Positions 1 through 9,999 of a stretch of 35,161 nt of DNA are shown here, piece by piece. Under the pieces are notes generated by a model that made no database searches, had not been told where the DNA came from, and saw only the letters and a program-made list of their open reading frames with translations. How positions within the stretch are numbered: position 1 is the stretch's first letter; every line of letters starts with the position of its first letter. Source of the stretch: an uncultured Lachnospiraceae bacterium (lineage in GTDB: Bacteria; Bacillota; Clostridia; Lachnospirales; Lachnospiraceae); contig CATJJD010000235.1 in NCBI GenBank assembly GCA_949740385.1, forward strand, positions 1-35,161, given 5' to 3'. The translations under genes were made by a program, and so were the position numbers.

Positions 1-1
1 G

Positions 2-142
2 GTGTCCTTTGAGGGGAAGCGCTATGCGGCGCCCGGCTGCTATGACCGCTATCTGACGCAGATCTTCGGAGATTACAGGAAACTTCCGCCGGAGGATCAG
101 CAAAAAAGCCACGGGATGCGGGTATGGCTTTCCGGGAATTGA
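2..142 (+). CDS. C-terminal fragment of a LicD-like phosphotransferase (truncated by window start)
   Basis: Frame 2 reads VSFEGKRYAAPGCYDRYLTQIFGDYRKLPPEDQQKSHGMRVWLSGN*, resembling LicD-family C-termini (Y-L-x-x-x-YG-DY-x-LPP); sits next to a glycopolymer cluster. Confidence 0.6.
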   Translation: MSFEGKRYAAPGCYDRYLTQIFGDYRKLPPEDQQKSHGMRVWLSGN

Positions 143-168
143 CGTAACGGGCGATACTATGGTAGAAT
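139..168 (+). promoter_or_regulatory. Putative sigma-A promoter for the ABC exporter/glycopolymer genes
   Basis: TTGACG (139-144), 18-bp spacer, TAGAAT (163-168), about 40 bp before the ATG at 209; overlaps the stop of the upstream gene. Confidence 0.45.
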
Positions 169-208
169 AGTTTACGTTTACCGTAATCAGAGAGAATAAG
201 GATAATAG

Positions 209-988
209 ATGAAAAAATATTTTGACTCATTTTTACAATACCGGTTTTTGCTGTCAGAGCTTGTCAAAAAGGGCATCAGGCTCAAGTACCGCCGCTCGTA
301 TCTGGGCATTTTCTGGTCGCTTCTGGAACCGCTTCTGACGATGATTGTGCTTACCATCGTGTTCGGCACGCTGCTGGGGCGGGGGGACGATAAGACGTTT
401 CCGGTGTATATACTGAGCGGGCGTCTTCTGTACAATTATTTTTCCGGGGCAACGAAGTCGGCCTTAACCTCGATTCAGAAAAATGCTTCGATGATCAAGA
501 AGGTGTACGTGCCGAAATACCTGTACACGGTCTCGGGGATTCTCTACAATTATATTATATTTCTGATTTCCCTGATCGTGCTTGTGGCGGTGGCTGCCGT
601 GATGGGCGTAAAGCCGACGGTCTATCTGCTGCAGGCGCCCCTTGCGCTGCTTGTGCTGCTGCTTCTTGCGACGGGCATTGGAATGATCCTTGCGACTCTC
701 GGCGTCTTTTTCCGGGATCTGGAGTATCTGTGGTCGGTTGCGCTGATGCTGATTATGTATACCTGCGCGATCTTTTACCCGGTGGACCGGCTCATTAAGA
801 GCGGCTGGGCGTGGATTCTCAAGTACAACCCGCTGTTTTGCACCATCGACGTTTTCCGCTGCGCCGTGTTCGGAAGGCCGATGAACATGCACTATTTTCT
901 GTATGCGCTGGGCTTCGGCGCGGTGACGACGGTGATCGGCGTAATTATTTTCCGGAAAAAACAGGATGAGTTCATCCTTCATCTGTAG
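209..988 (+). CDS. ABC-2 type polysaccharide/teichoic acid export permease (TagG/Wzm-like)
   Basis: LVKKGIRLKYRRSYLGIFWSLLEPLLTMIVLTIVF N-terminus plus six hydrophobic segments; followed by a TagH-like ATPase. Confidence 0.9.
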   Translation: MKKYFDSFLQYRFLLSELVKKGIRLKYRRSYLGIFWSLLEPLLTMIVLTIVFGTLLGRGDDKTFPVYILSGRLLYNYFSGATKSALTSIQKNASMIKKVYVPKYLYTVSGILYNYIIFLISLIVLVAVAAVMGVKPTVYLLQAPLALLVLLLLATGIGMILATLGVFFRDLEYLWSVALMLIMYTCAIFYPVDRLIKSGWAWILKYNPLFCTIDVFRCAVFGRPMNMHYFLYALGFGAVTTVIGVIIFRKKQDEFILHL

Positions 989-1002
989 GCGAGGAGTGGT
1001 AT

Positions 1003-1860
1003 ATGGGCGAGAAGGCAATCGTACTGAAACATGTCGGAATGAAATTCAATCTCAGCAAGGAGAAGACGGACAGCATCAAGGACTATTTTATCAAGTTTGT
1101 GAAGCGTGAGCTGCAGTACAATGAGTTCTGGGCGTTAAAGGACGTGACCTTCTCGGTGGAGAAGGGCGACCGGGTGGGCGTGCTTGGGCTAAACGGCGCG
1201 GGAAAGAGCACGCTGCTCAAGGTGATTGCGGGTGTGTTTAAGCCGACGGAGGGCACGGTAAGCCACAAGGGCAAGATTGCGCCGCTTCTGGAGCTGGGCG
1301 CGGGATTTGACAAGGAATACACCGGAAAAGAAAATATTTATCTCTACGGCGCGGTTCTCGGGTATAGTAAGAGGTTTATCGACGAAAAATATGAAGAGAT
1401 CGTCGCTTTTTCGGAGCTTGGGGAGTTTATCGACGTGCCGGTGAAAAACTATTCGTCCGGCATGCGCTCCCGGCTCGGATTTTCCATCGCGACCGTTGTG
1501 AATCCGAAAATTTTAATACTCGACGAGGTGCTCTCGGTGGGGGATGCGAGATTTCGGAAAAAGAGCGAGCGAAAGATAAAGAACATGTTTGACAGGGGCG
1601 TGACGGTGCTGTTTGTGTCCCACTCGCTGGCACAGGTGGAGCGGCTGTGCAATAAGGCCATGATACTGGAGCAGGGAAGGCTGGTGGCATACGGCGATAT
1701 TGAACAGGTTGCGCCCGTCTACCGTGAGATGCTGGACAAGTGCGAGGATAAATCTCTGATTCCAAGGAGAAAGAGACGGCGGAAGAAGAAAAAAATCTGC
1801 ATAGATATGGACGGCGTTTCCGAAAACGGCGAACAGAGGAACAGTAAGGAGAAGGAGTAA
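1003..1860 (+). CDS. ABC transporter ATP-binding protein, polysaccharide/teichoic acid export (TagH/Wzt-like)
   Basis: Walker A GLNGAGKST, signature YSSGMRSRLGFS, Walker B ILILDEVLSVGD; very basic C-terminal tail RRKRRRKKKK. Confidence 0.92.
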   Translation: MGEKAIVLKHVGMKFNLSKEKTDSIKDYFIKFVKRELQYNEFWALKDVTFSVEKGDRVGVLGLNGAGKSTLLKVIAGVFKPTEGTVSHKGKIAPLLELGAGFDKEYTGKENIYLYGAVLGYSKRFIDEKYEEIVAFSELGEFIDVPVKNYSSGMRSRLGFSIATVVNPKILILDEVLSVGDARFRKKSERKIKNMFDRGVTVLFVSHSLAQVERLCNKAMILEQGRLVAYGDIEQVAPVYREMLDKCEDKSLIPRRKRRRKKKKICIDMDGVSENGEQRNSKEKE

Positions 1861-1862
1861 AG

Positions 1863-4553
1863 ATGAAGCTATCGATCATTTGGCTTTTGGATGAGAAGGG
1901 GGAGAGCGAGCAGACGCTCTCCTGGATTAAAAACGATTACTGCGGGGCGCAGGAAAAGCCCCAGATCATTCTCTATGCCTGTGAAAAGAGCGGCGAGGGA
2001 TACCGGGAAGCCTTAAGCGAATTCGACTGTGTGTTAAAAGACCGCTCCTTTCGGGACGATGCCGCATGTCTGAACGACGCCGCGCAGCTTGTGACCGGAG
2101 ATCTGGTCACCGCCATCCACAGCGGCGACACCTTCTCGGAGGAGATGGAAAAGTCTCTGGAGAAGGTGGCGGAGAAATATCCGCAGGAGACAATCTTTAT
2201 GCTGCGCAAGGTTATGCCTGGGGGAAAGGACGGCGCCTTTTCGTCGGCGTCCAACACCCAGAAGGACGTGGCTGTCAGCTTAAAGAAGGACTTTGCCCAT
2301 TATCCGTTCTACTTCGGAGGAACCTTTATCCGCAGGGAGTACTTCAGCAAACACACGTTCCGCAGCGAGCTGGGGCTTGAGGCGGAGCGGGAGTATTTCC
2401 TCCGCTTATGTATGGAAAAGATGCATTTCGTGTTCTGCCAGCACATCCACTATTACAGCGGGGCGGCGAGAGAGGGCGATTTCACGTTTTTCCGTGATAT
2501 ATATGAGAAGGAATGGTACGAGGAGTCCTTTGACGGCTTCTGGATACCGTTTCTTGAGGAGATAAAGAGGGAGCGGGAGCACATTCCTCTGTTTGTGCAG
2601 TATCACGTTATGTTCACGATACGAAACCGTATGTCCAGCAACTGGAACAACCGGAACAAGCATGTGATTACCGAGGGGAAGGAGGAGGCGGTGCTGGCTG
2701 CCATCGGCAGGACGCTTAAGCTGGTGGAGAGCCTTGTGATCTACAACGGGCACAAGGTGAAGGAGAGCAACACGACGGACTCCCTGAAATGGATTTACGG
2801 CGTGCTGAGGAACGGGCCGGATTTCTGCTACGACAAGTTTTTCCTCTCCGGCATCCCTTACTACGGGGCCAACAATATTGTCATGAACAGGATCTCCAAC
2901 TTAAAGACCAACATTGTGTTCATGAACTACGAGGACGGGATTCTGCACATCGACGGCACGGTGCACCCGATTCTCTACTCCATGTCGGACTCGGTGTACC
3001 TTGTCTTCGGAGGGAAAAAATATCCGCTGGAATACAACGGCCGCTACGCCTTAAACAAGGTGTTCGGCGTGAGCGTCTACAAGAGCCATTCGTTTCATGT
3101 GAAGCTGCCGATGGATCAGATGAACGACGGCCTGCTTGTGTGCATGGCAAAAATCCGGGGGGACGAGGTGCGGATTGCCTTCTCCTACGAGTCGCATTTT
3201 TCAAGGCTCAGCAGCACCTATAAGATGAGCTACTGGTGCTTCGGCAGAGAACCCATGTACATGGCGGTGCGGGCGGGGGACGGCATCCGCTTTGAGCTCT
3301 CCGGGGCGAAGGCGAAGCGCAGGCGGGAGTGGAAGCTGGAGAAGGAGATGTTTCTCTCCTTCAAAAAGCGGGCCTGGCTGTTTTTGCTCATAAGGCGGGC
3401 TTACTTTGTCATGAAGCCGATTATGAAAAGACGGCCAATCTGGATGTACCTGGACAAGATCTACAAGGCGGGGGACTCCTCGGAATACCTCTACCGGTAC
3501 GCCAGCGCCCAAAAGGACGGCATAAAGCACTACTATCTGGTGGACCGAAAGGCCAGTGACTACCGCAGGCTTAAGGAGGACGGCTTTACGCCTCTCGTGC
3601 GGGGCAGCATCAAACACCGGCTGGTGTTCCTTATGGCGGATATGATGGTGATTTCCAATTCCACGGTGTTTGCGTTCAACAATTTCGGGATGCCGAATTC
3701 CAGCAACGTCAGAGATCTGGTGGATTTCCATGTGTGCTGTGTCCAGCACGGCATGTCGGTGCAGAAGATCGCGGTGGCGCAGAACCGTCTGCGGGACAAC
3801 ACAAGGCTTTACTTCTGCGCCTCCCGGTATGAGATTGAGAATCTGTCCCGGCCGATCTACGACTATGCGGGCTACGACGCCCTGAAGCTGACGGGCGTTC
3901 CCCGCTACGACGGACTGGTGAACGACGATAAGAGGCAGATTATGATCAGCCCCACCTGGCGGATGCAGGCGGCGGTGCCGGTGCGCACAAGCGAGGGGGA
4001 GCAGCGGGACTACAATCCGCTGTTTACCGAGAGCACCTACTTTAAGGTGTTTAACTCCCTGATCAACGACCCGCGGCTGATTGCGGCGGCAAAGCAGTTC
4101 GGCTATCGGATCAAGTATGTGCTTCACCCGATTGTCAGCGCCCAGGCGGACGATTTTGACCGAAACGACTATGTGGACATTATACCGGCGGTGGGGGATA
4201 TGAGCTACGAGCGCATGTTCTGCGAGTCGAGCCTGATGGTGACGGATTTCTCGGGCATTCAGTTCGACTTCGCCTACATGCGCAAGCCTCTTGTGTACCT
4301 GCATCACCGGGACATTCCCCAGCATTACGAGGAGGGGACGTTCTTCTACGACACGATGGCCTTCGGCGAGATCGCCCACGACAACGACGAGCTGATCGAC
4401 CTGCTGTGCGAGTATATGGAGAACGGCTGTAAGATGAAGGAGGAGTACGTGCGTCGGGCGGACGATTTCTTCTACTACAGCGACCACAGCAACTGTAAAC
4501 GAATCTACGATATTATGAGAGAGTACCAGGACAGGCATATTTTGCACCGATAA
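1863..4553 (+). CDS. CDP-glycerol glycerophosphotransferase family protein with N-terminal GT-A-like domain
   Basis: C-terminal half has TagF/TarF-type motifs (RYASAQKDGIKHYYLVD, HGMSVQKIA, ISPTWRMQ, YVLHP, VTDFSGIQFDFAYMRKPLVY); N-terminus resembles a degenerate GT2 fold. Confidence 0.88.
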   Translation: MKLSIIWLLDEKGESEQTLSWIKNDYCGAQEKPQIILYACEKSGEGYREALSEFDCVLKDRSFRDDAACLNDAAQLVTGDLVTAIHSGDTFSEEMEKSLEKVAEKYPQETIFMLRKVMPGGKDGAFSSASNTQKDVAVSLKKDFAHYPFYFGGTFIRREYFSKHTFRSELGLEAEREYFLRLCMEKMHFVFCQHIHYYSGAAREGDFTFFRDIYEKEWYEESFDGFWIPFLEEIKREREHIPLFVQYHVMFTIRNRMSSNWNNRNKHVITEGKEEAVLAAIGRTLKLVESLVIYNGHKVKESNTTDSLKWIYGVLRNGPDFCYDKFFLSGIPYYGANNIVMNRISNLKTNIVFMNYEDGILHIDGTVHPILYSMSDSVYLVFGGKKYPLEYNGRYALNKVFGVSVYKSHSFHVKLPMDQMNDGLLVCMAKIRGDEVRIAFSYESHFSRLSSTYKMSYWCFGREPMYMAVRAGDGIRFELSGAKAKRRREWKLEKEMFLSFKKRAWLFLLIRRAYFVMKPIMKRRPIWMYLDKIYKAGDSSEYLYRYASAQKDGIKHYYLVDRKASDYRRLKEDGFTPLVRGSIKHRLVFLMADMMVISNSTVFAFNNFGMPNSSNVRDLVDFHVCCVQHGMSVQKIAVAQNRLRDNTRLYFCASRYEIENLSRPIYDYAGYDALKLTGVPRYDGLVNDDKRQIMISPTWRMQAAVPVRTSEGEQRDYNPLFTESTYFKVFNSLINDPRLIAAAKQFGYRIKYVLHPIVSAQADDFDRNDYVDIIPAVGDMSYERMFCESSLMVTDFSGIQFDFAYMRKPLVYLHHRDIPQHYEEGTFFYDTMAFGEIAHDNDELIDLLCEYMENGCKMKEEYVRRADDFFYYSDHSNCKRIYDIMREYQDRHILHR

Positions 4554-4563
4554 GGAGTGAGCC

Positions 4564-5292
4564 ATGAATATAGGAGTAATCTTCGCGGGGGGCGTGGGCA
4601 AGCGCATGAACAGCCGTGTCAAACCGAAGCAGTTTATCAATGTGTACGGCAAGCCCATCATTATCCACACGCTGGAAATCTTTGAAAACAGCGAAGAGAT
4701 CGACGCCATTGTTGTGGCGTGTCTCGGGGAGTGGATCGGGTATCTGGAGGAGCTTCTTGCCAAATTCAATATTAAGAAGGTGAAGCGCATCGTCCCGGGG
4801 GGCGCCTCGGGCCAGGAGTCCATCTACAACGGACTTGCGGCTGCGGAGGAGATCGCGGGGGGCGAGGAGTCCGTCGTCTTAATCCACGACGGCGTCAGGC
4901 CTCTGATTCACGATAAGACCATTTCGGACAATATCGCGTCGGTGAGGGAACACGGCTCCGCCATTACCAGCGTGACCGTAAAGGAGACGGTGCTTGTGGT
5001 GGCGGAAGACAATTCCATCGAGAGCGTGCCAAGGAGAGAGGATACGCGGCTTGCCAGAGCGCCCCAGAGCTTTTATCTGCACGATATTTTAAACGCCCAC
5101 CGAAGGGCCATGGAGGAGAACCGGTATGACTTTATCGACTCCTGCTCCATGATGCAGTATTACGGCAAAAAGCTCTACCTCATCGACGGCCCGCAGGAGA
5201 ATATCAAGATTACGACGCCGGACGACTTCTACACGATGCGGGCGCTTTTGGACGCGAAGGAGGAGGCGCAGATATACGGGCTTGAGGAATAG
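4564..5292 (+). CDS. IspD/TarI-family cytidylyltransferase
   Basis: IFAGGVGKRM nucleotide-binding motif, KPKQF, HDGVRPLI, RAPQSF, NIKITTPDDF; located in a wall-polymer cluster. Confidence 0.88.
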   Translation: MNIGVIFAGGVGKRMNSRVKPKQFINVYGKPIIIHTLEIFENSEEIDAIVVACLGEWIGYLEELLAKFNIKKVKRIVPGGASGQESIYNGLAAAEEIAGGEESVVLIHDGVRPLIHDKTISDNIASVREHGSAITSVTVKETVLVVAEDNSIESVPRREDTRLARAPQSFYLHDILNAHRRAMEENRYDFIDSCSMMQYYGKKLYLIDGPQENIKITTPDDFYTMRALLDAKEEAQIYGLEE

Positions 5293-5304
5293 GAGGAATA
5301 TGGA

Positions 5305-6348
5305 ATGAAGGACATATTACTGGAGGATTTTCAGGCGGTGGCGGACAGCGGCATACCCTTTGAGGAGTTAAAGGGCAGCTCGTTTCTGATTACCGGGGCC
5401 ACGGGGCTGATCGGCTCTTTGCTGGTGAAAAATCTGCTCTACTGCAGCAGCGCGCTGGGACTGGAGCTTAAAATTTGCGCGCTGGTGCGAAGCGTGGAAA
5501 AGGCGAGAGGGATATTCGGGGCGGATGCGCCGGTTGACTACGTGACTGCGGATCTCTCAAAGCCGGACTTTGCCTTTGAGGGGGAGTGCGACTACATCAT
5601 TCACGCGGCGTCGGTTACGGCGTCGAAACAGATGGTGGAAGACCCGGTTGGAACCATCGCCACGGCGGTGGAGGGGACGAAGCGGCTTCTTGCCCTTGCG
5701 GTGGAAAAGCGGGCGAAGAGCTTTGTCTACATCTCCTCCATGGAGGTGTACGGACAGCCGGACTCCGGCAAAAAGACGGCGGAGTCCGATCTGGGGTATG
5801 TGGACATCGGGTCGGTCAGAAGCTGCTACCCGGAGGGGAAGCGCATGTGCGAGTGCCTGTGCACGGCATATGCCGCCCAGTACGGGCTGAACGTAAAGAG
5901 CGCAAGGCTTGCCCAGACCTTCGGCGCGGGCATACTGCCGACGGAGAGCCGGGTGTTCGCGCAGTTTGCCAGGAGTGCGCTCAGGGGTGAGAATATTGTG
6001 CTGCATACGGCCGGCGAGTCGGAGGGCAACTACGTGTATACGTCGGACGCCGTCCGGGCGATCCTTCTGCTTCTCGTGAGAGGGGAGTCGGGCCAGGCGT
6101 ACAACATCGCCAACGAGGAGAGCCATGTGACCATCCGGCAGATGGCGGAGCTTGTGGTAGAGCATTTCGGGGAGGGCAGAACGAAGGTCGTGATCGACAT
6201 TCCGGAGGACAGCGAAAGGCTTGGCTATGCCCCGCCGGTTAAAATGTGGCTGGACGCTTCGAAGATGCGGGCACTGGGCTGGACGCCCGCATACGGCCTT
6301 GTGGATTCCTACAGACGAATGATGCAGTATATGACAACAACGGGATAA
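5305..6348 (+). CDS. NAD-dependent epimerase/dehydratase (extended SDR)
   Basis: Rossmann motif FLITGATGLIGS, HAASVTA, YISSMEVYG, Tyr/Lys pair YPEGKRMCE. Confidence 0.88.
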   Translation: MKDILLEDFQAVADSGIPFEELKGSSFLITGATGLIGSLLVKNLLYCSSALGLELKICALVRSVEKARGIFGADAPVDYVTADLSKPDFAFEGECDYIIHAASVTASKQMVEDPVGTIATAVEGTKRLLALAVEKRAKSFVYISSMEVYGQPDSGKKTAESDLGYVDIGSVRSCYPEGKRMCECLCTAYAAQYGLNVKSARLAQTFGAGILPTESRVFAQFARSALRGENIVLHTAGESEGNYVYTSDAVRAILLLLVRGESGQAYNIANEESHVTIRQMAELVVEHFGEGRTKVVIDIPEDSERLGYAPPVKMWLDASKMRALGWTPAYGLVDSYRRMMQYMTTTG

Positions 6349-6353
6349 CTGTT

Positions 6354-7916
6354 ATGAGTAGAACGATGAAGGATAAAACGAACTGGAAAATGATTGCCGC
6401 AATTATTCTGGCCGTGCAGTTTCTTGCGGGGACTGCGACGGTTGCCGTGGTGCTGTGGCTGAATCTGCTTCCGGCGGTCTATGTGGTGCTGATTTCTGTG
6501 GTGCTGCTGTGGCTGCTCACCGTGGTGTACTATTTCTTTTATTCGGGAATATCGAAGAAAAAGCGAAAGCAGATGGACCGGCAGAAGAAAAAGCAGATGA
6601 TAAATATCAAGCGCTCCGCGGGCTGTGTGCTCTCGGCGTTTGTGATGGTGCTGTGCGTCGTGGTCTCATCCATGCTTGTGCAGGCGGGCAACACGCTGCG
6701 CAGGGTTTCCAGCCAGGTGGTCATGACGGACACCGTCTCGGTGTACGTGCTTAAGGACAATCCGGCCAACGACATGCTGGACGCAAGGGACTACGTGTTT
6801 GCGCTGACCGAGAATCAGGACTATGAGAACACAAAAAAGACCGTGACGGAGATCAACGCTCAGGTGGAGAAGGAGATCAGCACAAAAAGCTTCGAGAATA
6901 TGTTTGAGATGATCGACGCGCTGATGGACGGGACGGTGGACGCCATGATCTTAAACGCCGCCTACGTGGAGCTGATCGAGTCCGAGGACGAGTACGAGGA
7001 CTTTTCTCTTAAGACAAAGACGCTCTTTGACCACGAGACGGAGACCATCGTCACCGAGAGCAGCCAGACGAGAGAAAAGAATATTACGGAGAACGCCTTT
7101 GTCATATACATCAGCGGCTCCGACACGCGCAATACGGGACTGAACACAAGCACCAGAAGCGACGTGAACATACTTGCGGTGATCAATCCGAAGACAAAGC
7201 AGGTGCTTCTTATCAACACGCCGAGAGACTACTATGTGGATATTGCGGTGAGTCCGGGGGCGAAGGATAAGCTCACTCACTGCGGCGTCTACGGCATCGA
7301 CTGTTCGATGGAATCGCTCTCCAACCTCTACGACGAGCATGTGGACTATTACGCCAAGATTAATTTCAGCGGCTTTGAGACGTTAATCGACGCCATCGGC
7401 GGCATCACCATCGAGTCGGAGAAGTCCTTTACCACCTACAAGGACAATTACTATATCAGCCAGGGAATCAACCAGCTGGACGGAAAGCGGGCGCTCTCCT
7501 ACGTCCGGGAGCGGAAAGCGTTTGCGGACGGAGACAACGCCAGAGGGCGGCATCAGATGCAAATGATTGAGGCGATCATTAAGAAGGTATCCTCGGGGAC
7601 GACGATACTCTCCAACTACTCCGGCATACTCTCCAGTCTTGAGGGCATGTTCACCACGAGCATGAGCCAGGATGAGATTGCGGCGCTGGTGAAAATGCAG
7701 CTCACCGACGGCGCGGGCTGGAACGTAAAGAGCTTTGCGGTAAACGGAACCGGCAGCAAGCAGCATGTGTACTCCATGCCGGGAAAACGCACTTATGTGA
7801 CAATCCCGGACGAGACTACGGTGAGCTACGCGAAGCTTCTGGTGGACAAGACAATTGACGGCGTCATACTGACGGACGAGGATATGGTACAGCCGACCTA
7901 TGCGCCGCAGCAGTAG
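6354..7916 (+). CDS. LCP (LytR-CpsA-Psr) family cell wall glycopolymer ligase
   Basis: ORF trimmed to ATG at 6354; TM segments then SGSDTR, RSDVNILAVINPKTKQVLLINTPRDYYVDI, KLTHCGVYG, ALSYVRERKAFADGDNARGRHQMQMI. Confidence 0.92.
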   Translation: MSRTMKDKTNWKMIAAIILAVQFLAGTATVAVVLWLNLLPAVYVVLISVVLLWLLTVVYYFFYSGISKKKRKQMDRQKKKQMINIKRSAGCVLSAFVMVLCVVVSSMLVQAGNTLRRVSSQVVMTDTVSVYVLKDNPANDMLDARDYVFALTENQDYENTKKTVTEINAQVEKEISTKSFENMFEMIDALMDGTVDAMILNAAYVELIESEDEYEDFSLKTKTLFDHETETIVTESSQTREKNITENAFVIYISGSDTRNTGLNTSTRSDVNILAVINPKTKQVLLINTPRDYYVDIAVSPGAKDKLTHCGVYGIDCSMESLSNLYDEHVDYYAKINFSGFETLIDAIGGITIESEKSFTTYKDNYYISQGINQLDGKRALSYVRERKAFADGDNARGRHQMQMIEAIIKKVSSGTTILSNYSGILSSLEGMFTTSMSQDEIAALVKMQLTDGAGWNVKSFAVNGTGSKQHVYSMPGKRTYVTIPDETTVSYAKLLVDKTIDGVILTDEDMVQPTYAPQQ

Positions 7917-7961
7917 CGCAGAGGCCGTGATAAATAAGCAAAGAAGAGAGGGGGACAACAG

Positions 7962-9965
7962 ATGATGTTTAAGGGTTTTAGCCGGCGGGGCAAAAAAGCC
8001 GCCGCACTTGTTCTGGCACTTGCTTTTGCGGTGGCGTCTTTGATTTTTTGCGGGGCGGACCCGGCGTTTGCGCTGGAATTTTCCGTTGACAAGGACGGGA
8101 ACCGGTTCGCGGAGGACAAAGACAGCGGGTACTATTTTCTTGTTCCGGCGGGGCAGGAGTACGGCGACACCTGTATTCTCTATGTGTACGGGGGTAAAAA
8201 GACCGATCTGGTACTGCCGACCATGTGCAATTCCTACAAAGTGACAACGGTTGGAAGCAGCTTCTCGAGCATGGTTGAGTATATGGGAGTCGAGGGGCAG
8301 TCTCTTACGACCGTCACGATCCCCTGGGGATACACAACCATTGAGTCCGGCGACGGCGGCAAATCCGGCGCGTTCCAGAACCAGAAGAATCTCTACCGGG
8401 TGGAGATCCCCGACAGCGTGACGGAGATCGGAAAGGACGCCTTTTCGGGCTGCGATTTCAGCAAACTGACCATTGTGGCGCCGGATGGCTCCTACGCGAG
8501 AAAGTACGCGAAGAAATACGGCATCAACAACACCGACAGCACAAAGGTTGCCATTGACCCGAAGGGGAAGACCATGTACGTGGGCAAAAAGAAAACCGTG
8601 CGGGTGTACAACAACAACGCGAAGATTGTGTGGAGAAGCTCGAAGCCGTCGGTGGCAAAAATCAGCTCCGACGGAGTTATCACCGCAAAAAAGGCGGGAA
8701 AGACAAAGATCACCGCTGTGATAAAGGGCAAAAAGTACCGCTTTACTCTGACGGTCAAAAACGTGAAGAAGAGCGCCGCGGCGCCGCAGTCCGCTTCGGA
8801 CAGAAAGACTGTGCCCGGCCAGGGAGAGGGAAATGCTTCCGCGGCGAGCGAGGAGCCGCAGCTTCGGCAGACCGCAGCGACGGACAGCTCCTTTCAGGTG
8901 ACCTGGGAGCCGGCGGCGGGCGCCTCCGGCTACGAGGTGGAGGTAAGGGATGCCTCCGGCAGCACAGTGACCGACACGACGGTTCTTCCGGAGTACACCT
9001 TCTCACAGAATGTTATGCCGGCCGCCCACTACACCGTTCGGGTGCGGCCAAAGGGCGGCATCACCTGGAACGAGATTGACGCGGTGACGGTCCCGAAGTA
9101 CAAAAAGAACGAGTCGAAGCTTGTGCAGAAGAAGTCCGGGGCTTCCACCACCTCCATAAGCTTAAGCTGGACGGACTGTGAGGGGGCGGACGGCTTTCGG
9201 ATTCTGTACTGGAAAGAGGGGGAGACGAAGGAGCAGGCAAAGAGCGTGGACGTCACCGGGGCGCTGCAGTGTCAGCTGACGGAGCTTGCGGAGGACAGCC
9301 GCTACAACATCCGCGTCTACCCGTACTGCGCAAGCCTTTCGGAGACGCCGTTTTTTGCCGTGGACGGCAGAGCATATGCCACCGGGAAAAACATTCCGGT
9401 TGTCCCGCTGAGGATCAAAGACATTGAGCTGGAGGAGTTCTTTACATACACGGGGCTTGCGAAGCTTTCCTGGGAAAAGTCTGGCGCCGCGGCCGGATAC
9501 CAGTGGGAGATTCTGGACGGGGACAAAAGGACGGACGGCGGTTCGGGAAAAGAGAACAGCGTCACCACGACGAAGATGCAGATGAATAAGTTTTACCGGG
9601 TACGGGCGAGGGGCTACATAAGTATCGGCGACGGTAAAAAGTACGGCGAGTGGTCCGAGTGGCAGTATGTGAGCAGCCAGCCGAAGACCATCACCTACCG
9701 GCAGTCCGCGGGACGCCTTGCGCTGACCTGGTCGAAGGTGAGCGGCGCCACCAGCTACACCGTGTACGTCTCCTCCAAAAAGCCGGAGGACATAAGCGAT
9801 ATGAAGAAGGTGAAGACGGTGAAGGGCAACACGTACACCGTAAAGAAGCTGGACGGTAAGTCCATCGAGCGCAATAAGCGCTACTATATCGTCATTGTCG
9901 CAAACAAAGAGACGGACAGCGGGACCTGGCACAGCATCTCCAAATCCATCTATCTCACAAGATAG
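7962..9965 (+). CDS. Secreted surface protein with LRR_5/BspA-like, bacterial Ig-like (BIG_2) and fibronectin type III-like domains
   Basis: Signal peptide KKAAALVLALAFAVASLIFCGADPAFA; LRR_5-like YRVEIPDSVTEIGKDAFSGCDFSKLTI; BIG_2-like KTVRVYNNNAKIVWRSSKPSVAKISSDGVITAKKAGKTKITA; repeated FN3-like ASGYEVEV / ADGFRILYW / AAGYQWEI / ATSYTVYVSS. Confidence 0.85.
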   Translation: MMFKGFSRRGKKAAALVLALAFAVASLIFCGADPAFALEFSVDKDGNRFAEDKDSGYYFLVPAGQEYGDTCILYVYGGKKTDLVLPTMCNSYKVTTVGSSFSSMVEYMGVEGQSLTTVTIPWGYTTIESGDGGKSGAFQNQKNLYRVEIPDSVTEIGKDAFSGCDFSKLTIVAPDGSYARKYAKKYGINNTDSTKVAIDPKGKTMYVGKKKTVRVYNNNAKIVWRSSKPSVAKISSDGVITAKKAGKTKITAVIKGKKYRFTLTVKNVKKSAAAPQSASDRKTVPGQGEGNASAASEEPQLRQTAATDSSFQVTWEPAAGASGYEVEVRDASGSTVTDTTVLPEYTFSQNVMPAAHYTVRVRPKGGITWNEIDAVTVPKYKKNESKLVQKKSGASTTSISLSWTDCEGADGFRILYWKEGETKEQAKSVDVTGALQCQLTELAEDSRYNIRVYPYCASLSETPFFAVDGRAYATGKNIPVVPLRIKDIELEEFFTYTGLAKLSWEKSGAAAGYQWEILDGDKRTDGGSGKENSVTTTKMQMNKFYRVRARGYISIGDGKKYGEWSEWQYVSSQPKTITYRQSAGRLALTWSKVSGATSYTVYVSSKKPEDISDMKKVKTVKGNTYTVKKLDGKSIERNKRYYIVIVANKETDSGTWHSISKSIYLTR

Positions 9966-9999
9966 GCGGCCAGGTGATAAAAATGTAAGAAATAATAAC

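Noticed and set aside
3201-4823. 540-aa minus-strand ORF
   Set aside because: Antisense to the well-supported glycerophosphotransferase and cytidylyltransferase; His/Arg/Val-rich composition typical of shadow ORFs in GC-rich coding DNA
9162-9932. 256-aa minus-strand ORF
   Set aside because: Antisense to the FN3/LRR surface protein; no motif
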